Origin: Variovorax sp. J22G73
Lineage (GTDB): Bacteria; Pseudomonadota; Gammaproteobacteria; Burkholderiales; Burkholderiaceae_C
Assembly: GCF_030317035.1 (NCBI RefSeq)
Contig: NZ_JASZYK010000015.1
Span: forward strand, 92,329-156,328
DNA length: 64,000 nt
Direction of reading: 5' to 3'
Part shown: positions 15,841 through 26,922 of the stretch, piece by piece
Position numbering within the stretch: the stretch's first letter is position 1
How the letters are laid out: every line of letters starts with the position of its first letter
Program-made: the position numbers and the translations under genes
Notes under the pieces: model-generated
The model's database searches: none
What the model was told of the DNA's origin: nothing
What the model saw: the letters and a program-made list of their open reading frames with translations, nothing else

Positions 15841-16584
15841 ATGATCAAGAACATCCACGGTCGAACGCTCGAACTGCTCGGTGAAGCAGTGGTGGCGGGA
15901 CGCTATGCGATCGGTGCGTCGATACCCGCGGAACCCATCCTCGGCGAAGAGCTGGGCGTGAGCCGCACCGTGGTGCGCGAGGCCATCAAGTCGCTCGCGG
16001 CCAAGGGCCTGATCGTGACCGGCCCGAAGGTCGGCACGCGCGTGCTGCCCAAGGACAAGTGGAACTGGTTTGACCCCGACGTCATCACTTGGCAGGCGCG
16101 CGCCGGGCTCACGCCCGAGTTCTTGCGCGACCTGCAGGACCTGCGCCGCGTGGTGGAGCCCGCGGCCGTGCGCCTCGCGGCCGAACGCGCCACCGACACG
16201 GACATCGCCGAAATCGAAAGCGCCTTCGCCGGCATGAAGGAAGCCGTGGAAAACGGCGGCGACTACGTCACCTTCGACCTGCGCTTTCACAACGGCCTGC
16301 TGAGCGCCGCGGGCAACCGCATGCTGTCGCAGATGAGCAAGGTGCTCAATGCGCTGCTGCGCACCAGCTTCGAGATTTCGACCACCAAGCCCGACGGCCC
16401 CGCGCTCTCGCTGCCGCTGCACCGCGCGGTGCTCGACGCGGTGATTGCGCACGACCCGGCCAAGGCCGAGCTTGCGATCATCCGGCTCATCGACGGCGCG
16501 CGCCAGGACATCGAGGACGTGCTGGGCTCCCGCCGGCGCCTGCCGCGCCTGAGCAGGCCGCCGCCACGGCTGAAGGCGAGCTAG
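15841..16584 (+). CDS. FadR-subfamily GntR transcriptional regulator
   Basis: A 247-residue regulator with an N-terminal winged helix (PAEPILGEELGVSRTVVREA then IKSLAAKGLI) and a C-terminal FCD ligand-binding domain with conserved His/Asp metal-ligand positions (VTFDLRFHNGLLSAAGNRML, LPLHRAVLDAVIA). This architecture matches DgoR/LgoR-like regulators that sense sugar acids or their breakdown products. It lies between the sugar-acid enzymes (divergent) and the carbohydrate ABC importer (same strand), so it probably controls both. The ATG at 15841 begins a normal-length protein; no strong ribosome site is seen. Confidence 0.9.
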   Translation: MIKNIHGRTLELLGEAVVAGRYAIGASIPAEPILGEELGVSRTVVREAIKSLAAKGLIVTGPKVGTRVLPKDKWNWFDPDVITWQARAGLTPEFLRDLQDLRRVVEPAAVRLAAERATDTDIAEIESAFAGMKEAVENGGDYVTFDLRFHNGLLSAAGNRMLSQMSKVLNALLRTSFEISTTKPDGPALSLPLHRAVLDAVIAHDPAKAELAIIRLIDGARQDIEDVLGSRRRLPRLSRPPPRLKAS

Positions 16585-16698
16585 CCGCTCAGGCCGCCCG
16601 CGTCCGCCTTCGCGTTTGTCCGCAGTTCGCATCCGGTTCTTTCACCCTACGCTCGCCCCCCGAGCCAATTCCACCAGAGAAGAGAAGGAGACAAACCC

Positions 16699-18081
16699 AT
16701 GAAACTCGTCAAATCGCTCATTGCGCCGACGCTCGTCGCGCTGGGCCTGATCGCGTCAGGCAACGCCGCCGCACAAGAAAAGCTCACCGTCTGGTGGGTC
16801 AAGGGCTTCTACAAGGCGGAGGACGACGCGCTGTTTGCCGCCATCAAGAAGTTCGAGGAAAAGCACAAGGACGTGAAGGTCGAGCTGTCGCAGTACCCGG
16901 TGCAGGACATGATCCCCAAGACCGTGTCCGCGCTCGACTCCGGCAGCCCGCCCGATGTGGCCTATGCCGACGTGTACGACTTCCAGGTCACGGGCAAGTG
17001 GGCGTTCGACGGCAAGCTCGAAGACATCGGCAGCGTGCTCACGCCCATGAAGGACCGCTTCGCGACCAACACCATCGAGACCACGTTCCTCTACAACGAC
17101 CAGACCAAGAAGAAGGCGTACTACGCCTTCCCCATCAAGCAGCAGACGATGCACATCGAGTACTGGCTCGACATGCTCGCGGAAGCCGGCTTCAAGGAGT
17201 CCGACATCCCAACGACGTGGAAGGAGTACTGGCCCTTCTGGTGCGAGAAGGTGCAGCCCGCCAGCCGGCAGAAGAGCGGCAAGCGCACCTTCGGCATCGG
17301 CATGCCGATGGGCGTGGATTCGAGCGACGCGTTCTATTCGTTCCTGACCTTCATGGACGCCTACAACGTGAAGCTGGTGGACGACAACGGCAAGCTGCTG
17401 GTGGACGACCCCAAGGTGCGCACCGGCCTCATCGCGGCCATGACCGATTACACCAAGCCCTACCTCACGGGCTGCACGCCGCCTTCGTCCACCAGCTGGA
17501 AAGACCCGGACAACAACGTCGCGTTCCACAACAAGACCACCGTGATGACGCACAACGCGACCATCTCGCTGCCGGCGAAGTGGCTCGACGATTCGAACAA
17601 CGCCACGCTCACGCCCGAGCAGCGTGAAGAGGCCAAGAAGAACTACACCGAGCGCATTCGCACGGCCGGTTTTCCGACCAAGCCCGACGGCACCAAGATG
17701 GTCTACCGCACGGCGGTGAAGACCGGCGTGGTGTTCAAGGACGGCAAGAACAAGGCGCGCGCCAAGGAGTTCGTGACCTTCCTGCTGCAGGAAGAAAACC
17801 TCACGCCGTACGTCGAGGGTTCGCTGGGCCGCTGGTTCCCGGTGACCAAGGCCGGGCAGGCCAGCCCGTTCTGGCAGGCCGACTCGCATCGCAAGTCGGT
17901 GTTCAACCAGTACGCGGCCGGCACCGTGACCTTCGAGTTCACGAAGAACTACCGCTTCACCGTGATCAACAACGAGAACGTCTGGGCCAAGGCCATGAGC
18001 CGCATCGTGACCGACAAGCTGCCGGTGGACAAGGCGGTGGACGAGATGATCGCGCGCATCAAGACGGTGGCGGCGCAGTAA
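16699..18081 (+). CDS. Carbohydrate ABC transporter substrate-binding protein
   Basis: A 460-residue periplasmic binding protein of the MalE/UgpB cluster. A Sec signal peptide (MKLVKSLIAPTLVALGLIAS, ending NAAAQ) precedes the mature start KLTVWWVKGFYKAEDDA. SGSPPDVAYADVYD and the C-terminal FVTFLLQEENLTPYVEGSLG are family-like. An AAGGAGA ribosome site supports the start. It is followed by two permeases and an ATPase, forming a complete importer behind the GntR gene. The substrate is probably the sugar acid, or a sugar precursor, consumed by the divergent DgoA/DgoK/dehydratase enzymes, but this is inferred from context. Confidence 0.92.
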   Translation: MKLVKSLIAPTLVALGLIASGNAAAQEKLTVWWVKGFYKAEDDALFAAIKKFEEKHKDVKVELSQYPVQDMIPKTVSALDSGSPPDVAYADVYDFQVTGKWAFDGKLEDIGSVLTPMKDRFATNTIETTFLYNDQTKKKAYYAFPIKQQTMHIEYWLDMLAEAGFKESDIPTTWKEYWPFWCEKVQPASRQKSGKRTFGIGMPMGVDSSDAFYSFLTFMDAYNVKLVDDNGKLLVDDPKVRTGLIAAMTDYTKPYLTGCTPPSSTSWKDPDNNVAFHNKTTVMTHNATISLPAKWLDDSNNATLTPEQREEAKKNYTERIRTAGFPTKPDGTKMVYRTAVKTGVVFKDGKNKARAKEFVTFLLQEENLTPYVEGSLGRWFPVTKAGQASPFWQADSHRKSVFNQYAAGTVTFEFTKNYRFTVINNENVWAKAMSRIVTDKLPVDKAVDEMIARIKTVAAQ

Positions 18082-18117
18082 GCGCGCAGCGCCCGCGAAC
18101 GCACAGCAGTTGACGCC

Positions 18118-19017
18118 ATGAGCTCGACCGTTACCGTCTCCGACACCGCTGTCGATGCCGCGGCCCCCGCCGCGGCACCGGTGGCGAACCTGGGTGCGCG
18201 CCACGCGCGCTGGCAGTTCTGGGGCGCGGTGATGGTCGTGCCCTACCTGCTGGTGTTCGTGGTGTTCGTGCTCTACCCGGTGGGCTACGGGCTGTGGCTC
18301 GCCCGCCATCCGCAGAGCTACGTGAAGCTGGTGGAAGACCCGATCTTCTTCCGCTCCGTGATCAACACGGCCGTGTTCCTGGTCGTGGCCATCAACATCA
18401 AGATGCTCGTGGCGCTGGTGCTGTCGGGCTTCTTCGTGACCTCGCGCTGGTGGATCAAGATCGTCTCGGCGATCTTCATCCTGCCGTGGGCGATGCCTTC
18501 GATTCCGACCATCCTGTCGTTCCGCTTCATGCTGAACCCGGAGTGGGGCGTGATCAACACCACCATCTTCCGCCTCACCGGCGCCGATGGTCCCAACTGG
18601 CTCAACGACCCGTCGCTGGCGCTGGGCTTCGCGATGCTGGTACACGTGTGGAAGTCGCTGCCGTTCTGGACACTCATCCTCGTGGCCGGCCGGCTGGCCA
18701 TTCCGGGCGAGCAGTACGAGGCGGCGTCTGTCGACGGCGCCTCGTCGTGGCAGAAGTTCCGCTTCGTGAGCTGGCCGGCGCTGAAGACGCTGTACGTCAC
18801 CTCGCTCATCCTGTCGATGATCTGGACGCTGGGCGACTTCAACAGCGTGTACCTGCTGACCGGTGGCGGCCCTGCCGACCTGACGCACGTGCTCGCCACG
18901 CTGGGCATTCGCTACCTGCGGCTGGACCAGGTCGACTTGTCGATGGCGTCCATCGTCGTGGCCATGCCGCTGGTGTTGCCCCTTGTGTACTTCATGATGA
19001 AGAGGCTCTCGAAATGA
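18118..19017 (+). CDS. Carbohydrate ABC transporter permease (MalF type)
   Basis: A 299-residue inner-membrane permease with about six hydrophobic segments. The EAA coupling loop is clear as GEQYEAASVDGASSWQKFRF near residue 200. The N-terminal 35 residues are Ala/Thr/Val-rich and cytoplasmic. NSVYLLTGGGPADLTHVLAT near the C-terminus is the typical MalF-type substrate-channel segment. It follows the binding-protein gene by 36 bases and overlaps the next permease by four bases (ATGA). Confidence 0.92.
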   Translation: MSSTVTVSDTAVDAAAPAAAPVANLGARHARWQFWGAVMVVPYLLVFVVFVLYPVGYGLWLARHPQSYVKLVEDPIFFRSVINTAVFLVVAINIKMLVALVLSGFFVTSRWWIKIVSAIFILPWAMPSIPTILSFRFMLNPEWGVINTTIFRLTGADGPNWLNDPSLALGFAMLVHVWKSLPFWTLILVAGRLAIPGEQYEAASVDGASSWQKFRFVSWPALKTLYVTSLILSMIWTLGDFNSVYLLTGGGPADLTHVLATLGIRYLRLDQVDLSMASIVVAMPLVLPLVYFMMKRLSK

Positions 19018-19865
19018 AGCGCTGGACCCCCAAGGCCGTGCTGACCGAGGCCAAGCTGCTGCTCATCGGCATTCCGGTGCTGCTGTGGACGCTGGTGCCG
19101 GTCTATCACATGGCGCTGTTCGCGTTCTCGAGCAAGGACTCGGCCACCAGCGGCCACCTGTGGCCCACGCACCCGACGCTGAACAACTTTGCCACGGTGT
19201 TCCAGCAGAAGCACTTCTACCTGAGCCACTTCTGGGTGCAGCTGGGCAACTCGCTGGTCATCGCGCTGTCGGTGGGCGCGATCACGCTGTTCGTGGCGAC
19301 CACCGCCGCGTTCGCCATCAGCCGGCTGCGCGTGCGCGGCGGGCGCACGGTGATGAACCTGGCGCTGTTCACGTACTTCATTCCGGCGGCCTTCCTGGCG
19401 GTGCCCATGTACAAGACCATGGGCAACTACGGGCTGCTGAACAGCCAGTGGGCGCTCATTCTTGCCATGGTGACCATCGCCTCGCCCTACTGCATATGGG
19501 TGCTGAAGCAGGCGTCGGACAAGCTGCCCTACGAGCTCGACGAGGCCGCGCGCATGGACGGCGCCTCGCCGCTGCAGCTGTTCCGCCTGGTGTACCTGCC
19601 GCTGATGGTGCCTTCGCTGGTGGCCGTGGGCACGTACTCGCTGCTGCTCGCGTGGAACGAGTACCTCTATGCCTTCCTGCTGCTGTCGAACGACAAGAGC
19701 GTGACGCTGGCGGTGGCGCTGGGCAACTTCCTGTCGGCCGACGATTCGCCATGGGAGCTGCTGATGGCCACGGGCCTGATCTACGCGTTGCCTCCGGCGG
19801 CGATCTACTACGCATTCAAGCGCTACATGGTCGGCGGGCTGACCGCCGGCGCCGTCAAGAGCTGA
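19014..19865 (+). CDS. Carbohydrate ABC transporter permease (MalG type)
   Basis: A 283-residue inner-membrane permease with six predicted segments and the EAA loop ELDEAARMDGASPLQLFRLV near residue 185. TYSLLLAWNEYLYAFLLLSN and the short C-terminal tail GGLTAGAVKS are characteristic of MalG-type subunits. The frame is open far upstream, but the ATG at 19014 overlaps the stop of the MalF-type gene by four bases and begins directly before the first membrane segment, so it is the real start. It pairs with that permease to form the channel. Confidence 0.92.
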   Translation: MKRWTPKAVLTEAKLLLIGIPVLLWTLVPVYHMALFAFSSKDSATSGHLWPTHPTLNNFATVFQQKHFYLSHFWVQLGNSLVIALSVGAITLFVATTAAFAISRLRVRGGRTVMNLALFTYFIPAAFLAVPMYKTMGNYGLLNSQWALILAMVTIASPYCIWVLKQASDKLPYELDEAARMDGASPLQLFRLVYLPLMVPSLVAVGTYSLLLAWNEYLYAFLLLSNDKSVTLAVALGNFLSADDSPWELLMATGLIYALPPAAIYYAFKRYMVGGLTAGAVKS

Positions 19866-19884
19866 ACGATTTCAGGGACTACAC

Positions 19885-20955
19885 ATGGCATCCGTTTCCT
19901 TTCGCAATATCGAGAAATCCTTCGGCAAGGTCCAGATCATCAAGGGCCTGGGCTTCGACATCACCGACGGCGAGTTCGTGGTGCTGGTCGGTCCGTCGGG
20001 CTGCGGCAAGTCGACGCTGCTGCGCATGCTCGCGGGGCTGGAAGACATCAGCGGCGGCGAGATCGTGATCGACGGCCGGGTGGTCAACGACCTGGAGTCG
20101 AAGGACCGCGACATCGCCATGGTGTTCCAGAGCTATGCGCTCTACCCGCACATGACGGTGGGCGAGAACATGGGCTTCAGCCTGCGCCTGCGCAACGCCG
20201 AGAAATCGGTGACCGACGAACGCGTGTCGCGCGCCGCCAAGATCCTCAACCTCGACGCGCTGCTGGGCCGCTACCCGCGCGAACTCTCGGGCGGGCAGCG
20301 CCAGCGCGTGGCCATGGGGCGCGCCATCGTGCGCGACCCGAAGGTGTTTCTGTTCGACGAGCCGCTGTCCAACCTGGACGCCAAGCTGCGCGTGGCGATG
20401 CGCGCGGAGATCAAGGCGCTGCACCAGCGCCTGAAGACCACCACCGTGTACGTCACCCACGACCAGATCGAGGCCATGACCATGGCCGACCGCATCGTGG
20501 TGATGCACGACGGCATCGTCGAGCAGATCGGCACGCCGCTGGACCTGTACGACCGGCCCGACAACCTGTTCGTGGCGCAGTTCATCGGCTCGCCGTCGAT
20601 GAACGTCATCGAGGGCACGGTGCGGCGTTCGGGCGGCGAGTGCTGGGTCGAGGCGCAGGGTGCGCGCTGGCCGGTGCCGGTGGGCACCTCGGCGCCCGAC
20701 GGGCAGCCGGTGCACTACGGCGTGCGCCCGGGCGACATGACGCTCGGCGGCGGCTCGCACGGCGTGGAAGCCAAGGTGATCGTGGTCGAGCCCACGGGCG
20801 CGGAAACCGAGCTGCTGGTGCAGGTCGGCGAAGCCAGGCTGGTGCTGGCGGTGCACGGCCGTGTCGATGCCCGGCCCGACGAGCTCGTGCGGCTGGCCAT
20901 CGAGGCCGAGAGCGTGCACCTGTTCGACCGGCAGAGCGGCAAGCGCATGGGCTGA
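19885..20955 (+). CDS. Carbohydrate ABC transporter ATP-binding protein (UgpC/MalK type)
   Basis: A 356-residue ATPase. It shows Walker A (GPSGCGKST), the Q-loop FQSYALYPHMTV, the signature LSGGQRQRVAMGRAIV, Walker B FLFDEPLSNLD, the switch His in VYVTHDQIEAMTMADR, and a C-terminal TOBE/MalK-like regulatory domain (from about residue 235, FIGSPSMNVIEGTV). It completes the importer begun by the gene at 16699 and starts 19 bases after the second permease. Full-length MalK-type ATPases may also interact with regulators through the C-terminal domain; nothing here shows that directly. Confidence 0.93.
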   Translation: MASVSFRNIEKSFGKVQIIKGLGFDITDGEFVVLVGPSGCGKSTLLRMLAGLEDISGGEIVIDGRVVNDLESKDRDIAMVFQSYALYPHMTVGENMGFSLRLRNAEKSVTDERVSRAAKILNLDALLGRYPRELSGGQRQRVAMGRAIVRDPKVFLFDEPLSNLDAKLRVAMRAEIKALHQRLKTTTVYVTHDQIEAMTMADRIVVMHDGIVEQIGTPLDLYDRPDNLFVAQFIGSPSMNVIEGTVRRSGGECWVEAQGARWPVPVGTSAPDGQPVHYGVRPGDMTLGGGSHGVEAKVIVVEPTGAETELLVQVGEARLVLAVHGRVDARPDELVRLAIEAESVHLFDRQSGKRMG

Positions 20956-20976
20956 CAAAGCCCCGGTGACGGGCGC

Positions 20977-22017
20977 TCAGTCGGTGCGCAGTCGCAGCAG
21001 CGCCCGCACGAAGCCGTGGTCGGAGCGCGAGCGGTCGCGCCCCTCGTGCAGGTGGTCGTTGAAGTAGTCGACGCGCCGCACGTCGCCCAGGCTGTGGCGG
21101 CTGGAGGCCACGAACTCCTCGCTCACCAGGATCTGGTCGAGCACATCGGGAAAGCCCTGGTGGATGTGCGAATAGGCCACGTCCTTCTTCAGCGCCGCCT
21201 CGCCCTGCATCTCGTAGGCGTTGAACAGCGCCACGTCGCGCGCGCCCTTGTCGTACGCGACCTCCGATGTGGCCGCCACCAGTTGCGTGGTGACGCTGTG
21301 CGGGTTGTCGTTGAAGTCCCCCATCACCACCAGCGGCACGTTGGTGCCCTGCAGCAGGTCGATGACGATGCAGCGCAGGGCGGCGGCCTCGGCGCCGCGC
21401 ATCAGCAGCGAACGCAGCGAGGCCATCACGCCGACCTTGCGGTCGTCGCGGTCCTCCAGGTGGTTGCCCTGGGCGTCCTGCAGGAACTTGGGGCGCTTGG
21501 ACTTCAGGTGCACCGTGAGCACGTGCACCTGCTGGCCGTGCTTCATGTGCACCGTGACCAGCAGGGGTGGGCGCTCGAAGCGCGTGTGCGGGCCCAGGCC
21601 GGGCACGTCGACGCCGAAGCCCGGCGGAAAGTCTATGAAGGAGCGGACGTCGTCCACCTTGAGCCGCGTGGCGATGCCCACGCGCGGCGTGCCCTGCGCG
21701 CCCGGCCGTGCGGGCGAGCCCGGCGGGCTGCCGGGCAGCGGCGTGTTTTCCGCGCCGGGCGCCGACACGAAGTCGTAGCGCAGCCCGCTGCGCGCGATGC
21801 AGGCCTTGAGCGCCGCCTCGTCCCACACCTCCTGCACCGCCAGCACGTCGGCGTTGAGCGCGTGGAAGCGCTCGCCGGTCCAGTCGATCTTTCGCTCGTA
21901 CTCGCGCTCGGTGTAGCCGTCCTGGTTCTCGTAGTACACCCGGCTCGGGTTCGCGAGGTTCAGCAGGTTGCAGGTGGCTACGAAGAGGGTGGCGTAGTTG
22001 GGTGGGATGTACTGCAT
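20977..22017 (-). CDS. Endonuclease/exonuclease/phosphatase family protein
   Basis: A 346-residue member of the DNase I-like metal-dependent hydrolase superfamily. The catalytic landmarks are FVATCNLLNLAN at the start, ADVLAVQEVWDEAAL (metal-binding Glu), LTVHLKSKRP (His), VVMGDFNDNPHS (Asp-Asn pair), and a terminal SDHGFVRALL (catalytic Asp-His). The ATG at 22017 is preferred to upstream starts because the latter read through a terminator. There is no signal peptide at this start, so it is probably cytoplasmic. Targets may be nucleic acids or phosphoesters; the family does not decide. It is convergent with the importer ATPase, 21 bases away. Confidence 0.87.
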   Translation of the reverse strand: MQYIPPNYATLFVATCNLLNLANPSRVYYENQDGYTEREYERKIDWTGERFHALNADVLAVQEVWDEAALKACIARSGLRYDFVSAPGAENTPLPGSPPGSPARPGAQGTPRVGIATRLKVDDVRSFIDFPPGFGVDVPGLGPHTRFERPPLLVTVHMKHGQQVHVLTVHLKSKRPKFLQDAQGNHLEDRDDRKVGVMASLRSLLMRGAEAAALRCIVIDLLQGTNVPLVVMGDFNDNPHSVTTQLVAATSEVAYDKGARDVALFNAYEMQGEAALKKDVAYSHIHQGFPDVLDQILVSEEFVASSRHSLGDVRRVDYFNDHLHEGRDRSRSDHGFVRALLRLRTD

Positions 22018-22098
22018 GAGGACACGATTGTGACGATTGTGTCCTGAGTCGGAATGGGCGGTCGGAGCACTGTGCGCGCAAGCGCATGCCGCGGCGCC

Positions 22099-22125
22099 AA
22101 AGAAAAAGGGCACCGAAGTGCCCTT
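22099..22125 (-). terminator. Intrinsic terminator after the RhlE-like helicase gene
   Basis: Read leftward, AAGGGCAC, a TTCG loop and GTGCCCTT are followed by a T-rich run (TTTCTTT). It is a stable UUCG-type hairpin lying 37 bases past the helicase stop. Confidence 0.9.
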
Positions 22126-22161
22126 GATTCATGTGCGAGGCAGCCGTGCTGCCTGCGCTAT

Positions 22162-23991
<1,830 letters not shown>

Positions 23992-24279
23992 TGGAAACAA
24001 TAAGCGCCATACACGGCGCAGTGGCATCGGCCCGCCAGGCGTCTTTGGCGACGCAAGGCCAGTCAAGGCAGATGAAGGTCAGGGGTGGGAGCCGAAAAAC
24101 CCACTGTCATAAAGGGTTTTCTTCGTCCCCGGCAGAGAGCCGGTGTTGCGGGCAACTGGACCCGGCAACGTTGACATTGTCGCATGAGTCGATAATCGGT
24201 GGTTTGCCGCGCCCGGATGCGTTGTTCTGGCGCCCGCGCTTTTCCCCCAATTTCCGCTACCCAAGGTAACTATCCACAG
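23992..24279. other. Divergent intergenic region between the helicase gene and ettA
   Basis: This 288-base gap holds no gene that I can support. It contains an inverted repeat AAAACCC...GGGTTTT at about 24097-24120 whose leftward copy is followed by T residues, so it may be a hairpin in the helicase leader or a weak attenuator. TTGACA at 24171-24176 and GATAAT at 24191-24196 look like promoter elements for ettA, but the 14-base spacing is too short for a standard promoter. The long leader ahead of a DEAD-box helicase gene would suit cold-shock or autoregulatory control, which the sequence does not prove. Confidence 0.4.
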
Positions 24280-25941
<1,662 letters not shown>

Positions 25942-25964
25942 GCCTTAGCCTGTTCCAGGCTCGT

Positions 25965-26417
25965 TCAGGCTGCTTCCAGCGAAGCGCGCGGTTCCGCAAG
26001 GGGCCGCGCGCTTTTTTCATCGTCGGCCGCGAACACCTCGCGTGCCGCGGCAAGGCCGTTCAGCGCCGCCGGAAAGCCCGCGTACACGGCCATCTGCATG
26101 ATGACCTCGACGACTTCGGTGCGCGTCACGCCCACGTTCAGCGCGCCCTGGATGTGCACCTTCAGTTGCGGCGCCGCATTGCCCATGGCCGTGAGCGCGG
26201 CCACCACAGCGATCTCGCGTGCGCGCAGGTCCAGGCCGGGGCGCGAGTAGACGTCGCCGAACGGAAACTCGATCAGCAGCCGGGCGAAGTCCGGTGCGAT
26301 GTCGGCCAGGCTCTCGACCACCTTGACGCCGCCTTCGCCGTCGATTTCCTGCAGCTTGGCCAGGCCGCGTACGTAGCGCGTGTCGTCATGGCCATCGGGT
26401 GCTTGTGTGTTCGTCAT
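25965..26417 (-). CDS. Carboxymuconolactone decarboxylase family protein
   Basis: A 150-residue protein of the CMD/AhpD-like all-helical fold. The segments FARLLIEFPFGDVYSRPGLD, REIAVVAALTAMGNAAPQLK, and HIQGALNVGVTRTEVVEVIM are typical of gamma-carboxymuconolactone decarboxylase relatives. The CxxC pair of peroxidase-type AhpD is absent, so a decarboxylase-like or unknown role is more likely than a peroxidase. Its start overlaps the 3' end of the MerR gene by 32 bases, so both are co-transcribed. Its own 3' end contains the hairpin that terminates the convergent ettA transcript. Confidence 0.88.
   Translation of the reverse strand: MTNTQAPDGHDDTRYVRGLAKLQEIDGEGGVKVVESLADIAPDFARLLIEFPFGDVYSRPGLDLRAREIAVVAALTAMGNAAPQLKVHIQGALNVGVTRTEVVEVIMQMAVYAGFPAALNGLAAAREVFAADDEKSARPLAEPRASLEAA
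25984..26017 (+). terminator. Intrinsic terminator of ettA, inside the convergent CMD gene
   Basis: GCGCGCGG and CCGCGCGC form an 8-base-pair stem around a 12-base loop, followed by six T residues in the rightward direction. The structure lies within the last codons of the leftward CMD-family gene, so one stretch serves as terminator on one strand and coding sequence on the other. Confidence 0.85.
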
Positions 26418-26871
26418 CGCTCGCTTTTCCTTCCGGGGCTTTGCCCGACAAAGGAAGACGCCGGCCCGGCTGCTTCGGCTGGTTCAGCTTCTTCGACCCG
26501 TTCTCGACCGCACGGTAGTGGTCGATCTTCAGCGACAGCGCCTGCATGGATTGCTGCAGCGCCGCCACCTTGGCCTGGACTGCGGCGAGGTGCTGCTCGA
26601 GCATCTCGCGCCGTTCGCCGACGCTGGCGTCCCCCTGGCTTCGAAGCCTGGCGAAGGCCTGCATGCCCTGGATGGGCATGCCGGTCTCGCGCAGGCGCAA
26701 CAGGAAAGCCAGCCAGTCCATGTCGGCGCGCGCATAGCGGCGCTGGCCGCCCGGTGCGCGCGGCACGGCGGCGATCAGGCCGATGCGCTCGTAGTACCGC
26801 AGCGTGTAGGCCGTGAGGCCCGTGCGCTCGGCGACTTCCGCAATGGTCAGACTGGTCAGGCTGGTTTCCAT
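26386..26871 (-). CDS. MerR family transcriptional regulator
   Basis: A 161-residue MerR-type activator. The N-terminal winged helix reads LTIAEVAERTGLTAYTLRYY followed by ERIGLI, with RRYARADMDWLAFLLRLRET completing the DNA-binding domain. A coiled-coil dimerisation helix follows (LEQHLAAVQAKVAALQQSMQ), and the C-terminal 40 residues are Lys/Pro-rich with no effector Cys. I place the start at the ATG at 26871: the upstream ATG (26904) lies inside the promoter, while 26871 is where transcription should begin. The gene would therefore be leaderless. It heads an operon with the CMD-family gene, which it probably activates. This branch often responds to organic or redox signals rather than metals. 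Confidence 0.88.
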   Translation of the reverse strand: METSLTSLTIAEVAERTGLTAYTLRYYERIGLIAAVPRAPGGQRRYARADMDWLAFLLRLRETGMPIQGMQAFARLRSQGDASVGERREMLEQHLAAVQAKVAALQQSMQALSLKIDHYRAVENGSKKLNQPKQPGRRLPLSGKAPEGKASDDEHTSTRWP

Positions 26872-26878
26872 GGCGTCG

Positions 26879-26909
26879 ATTCTCGAAATTAGAGCGCGCT
26901 CCAAGTCAA
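26879..26909 (-). promoter_or_regulatory. MerR-type promoter with 19-base spacer and dyad operator
   Basis: Read leftward, TTGACT (26909-26904) and GAGAAT (26884-26879) are separated by 19 bases, the over-long spacing that MerR activators correct by twisting DNA. The near-perfect dyad TTGGAGCGCGCTCTAA (26904-26889) fills the spacer. The expected transcription start falls next to the MerR ATG at 26871. Confidence 0.8.
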
Positions 26910-26922
26910 GCGCCCGGCCGAA

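Noticed and set aside
24171..24196. TTGACA and GATAAT as a sigma-70 promoter for ettA
   Set aside because: The spacing is 14 bases, too short for a standard promoter, so I list it only as a possibility in the intergenic entry.
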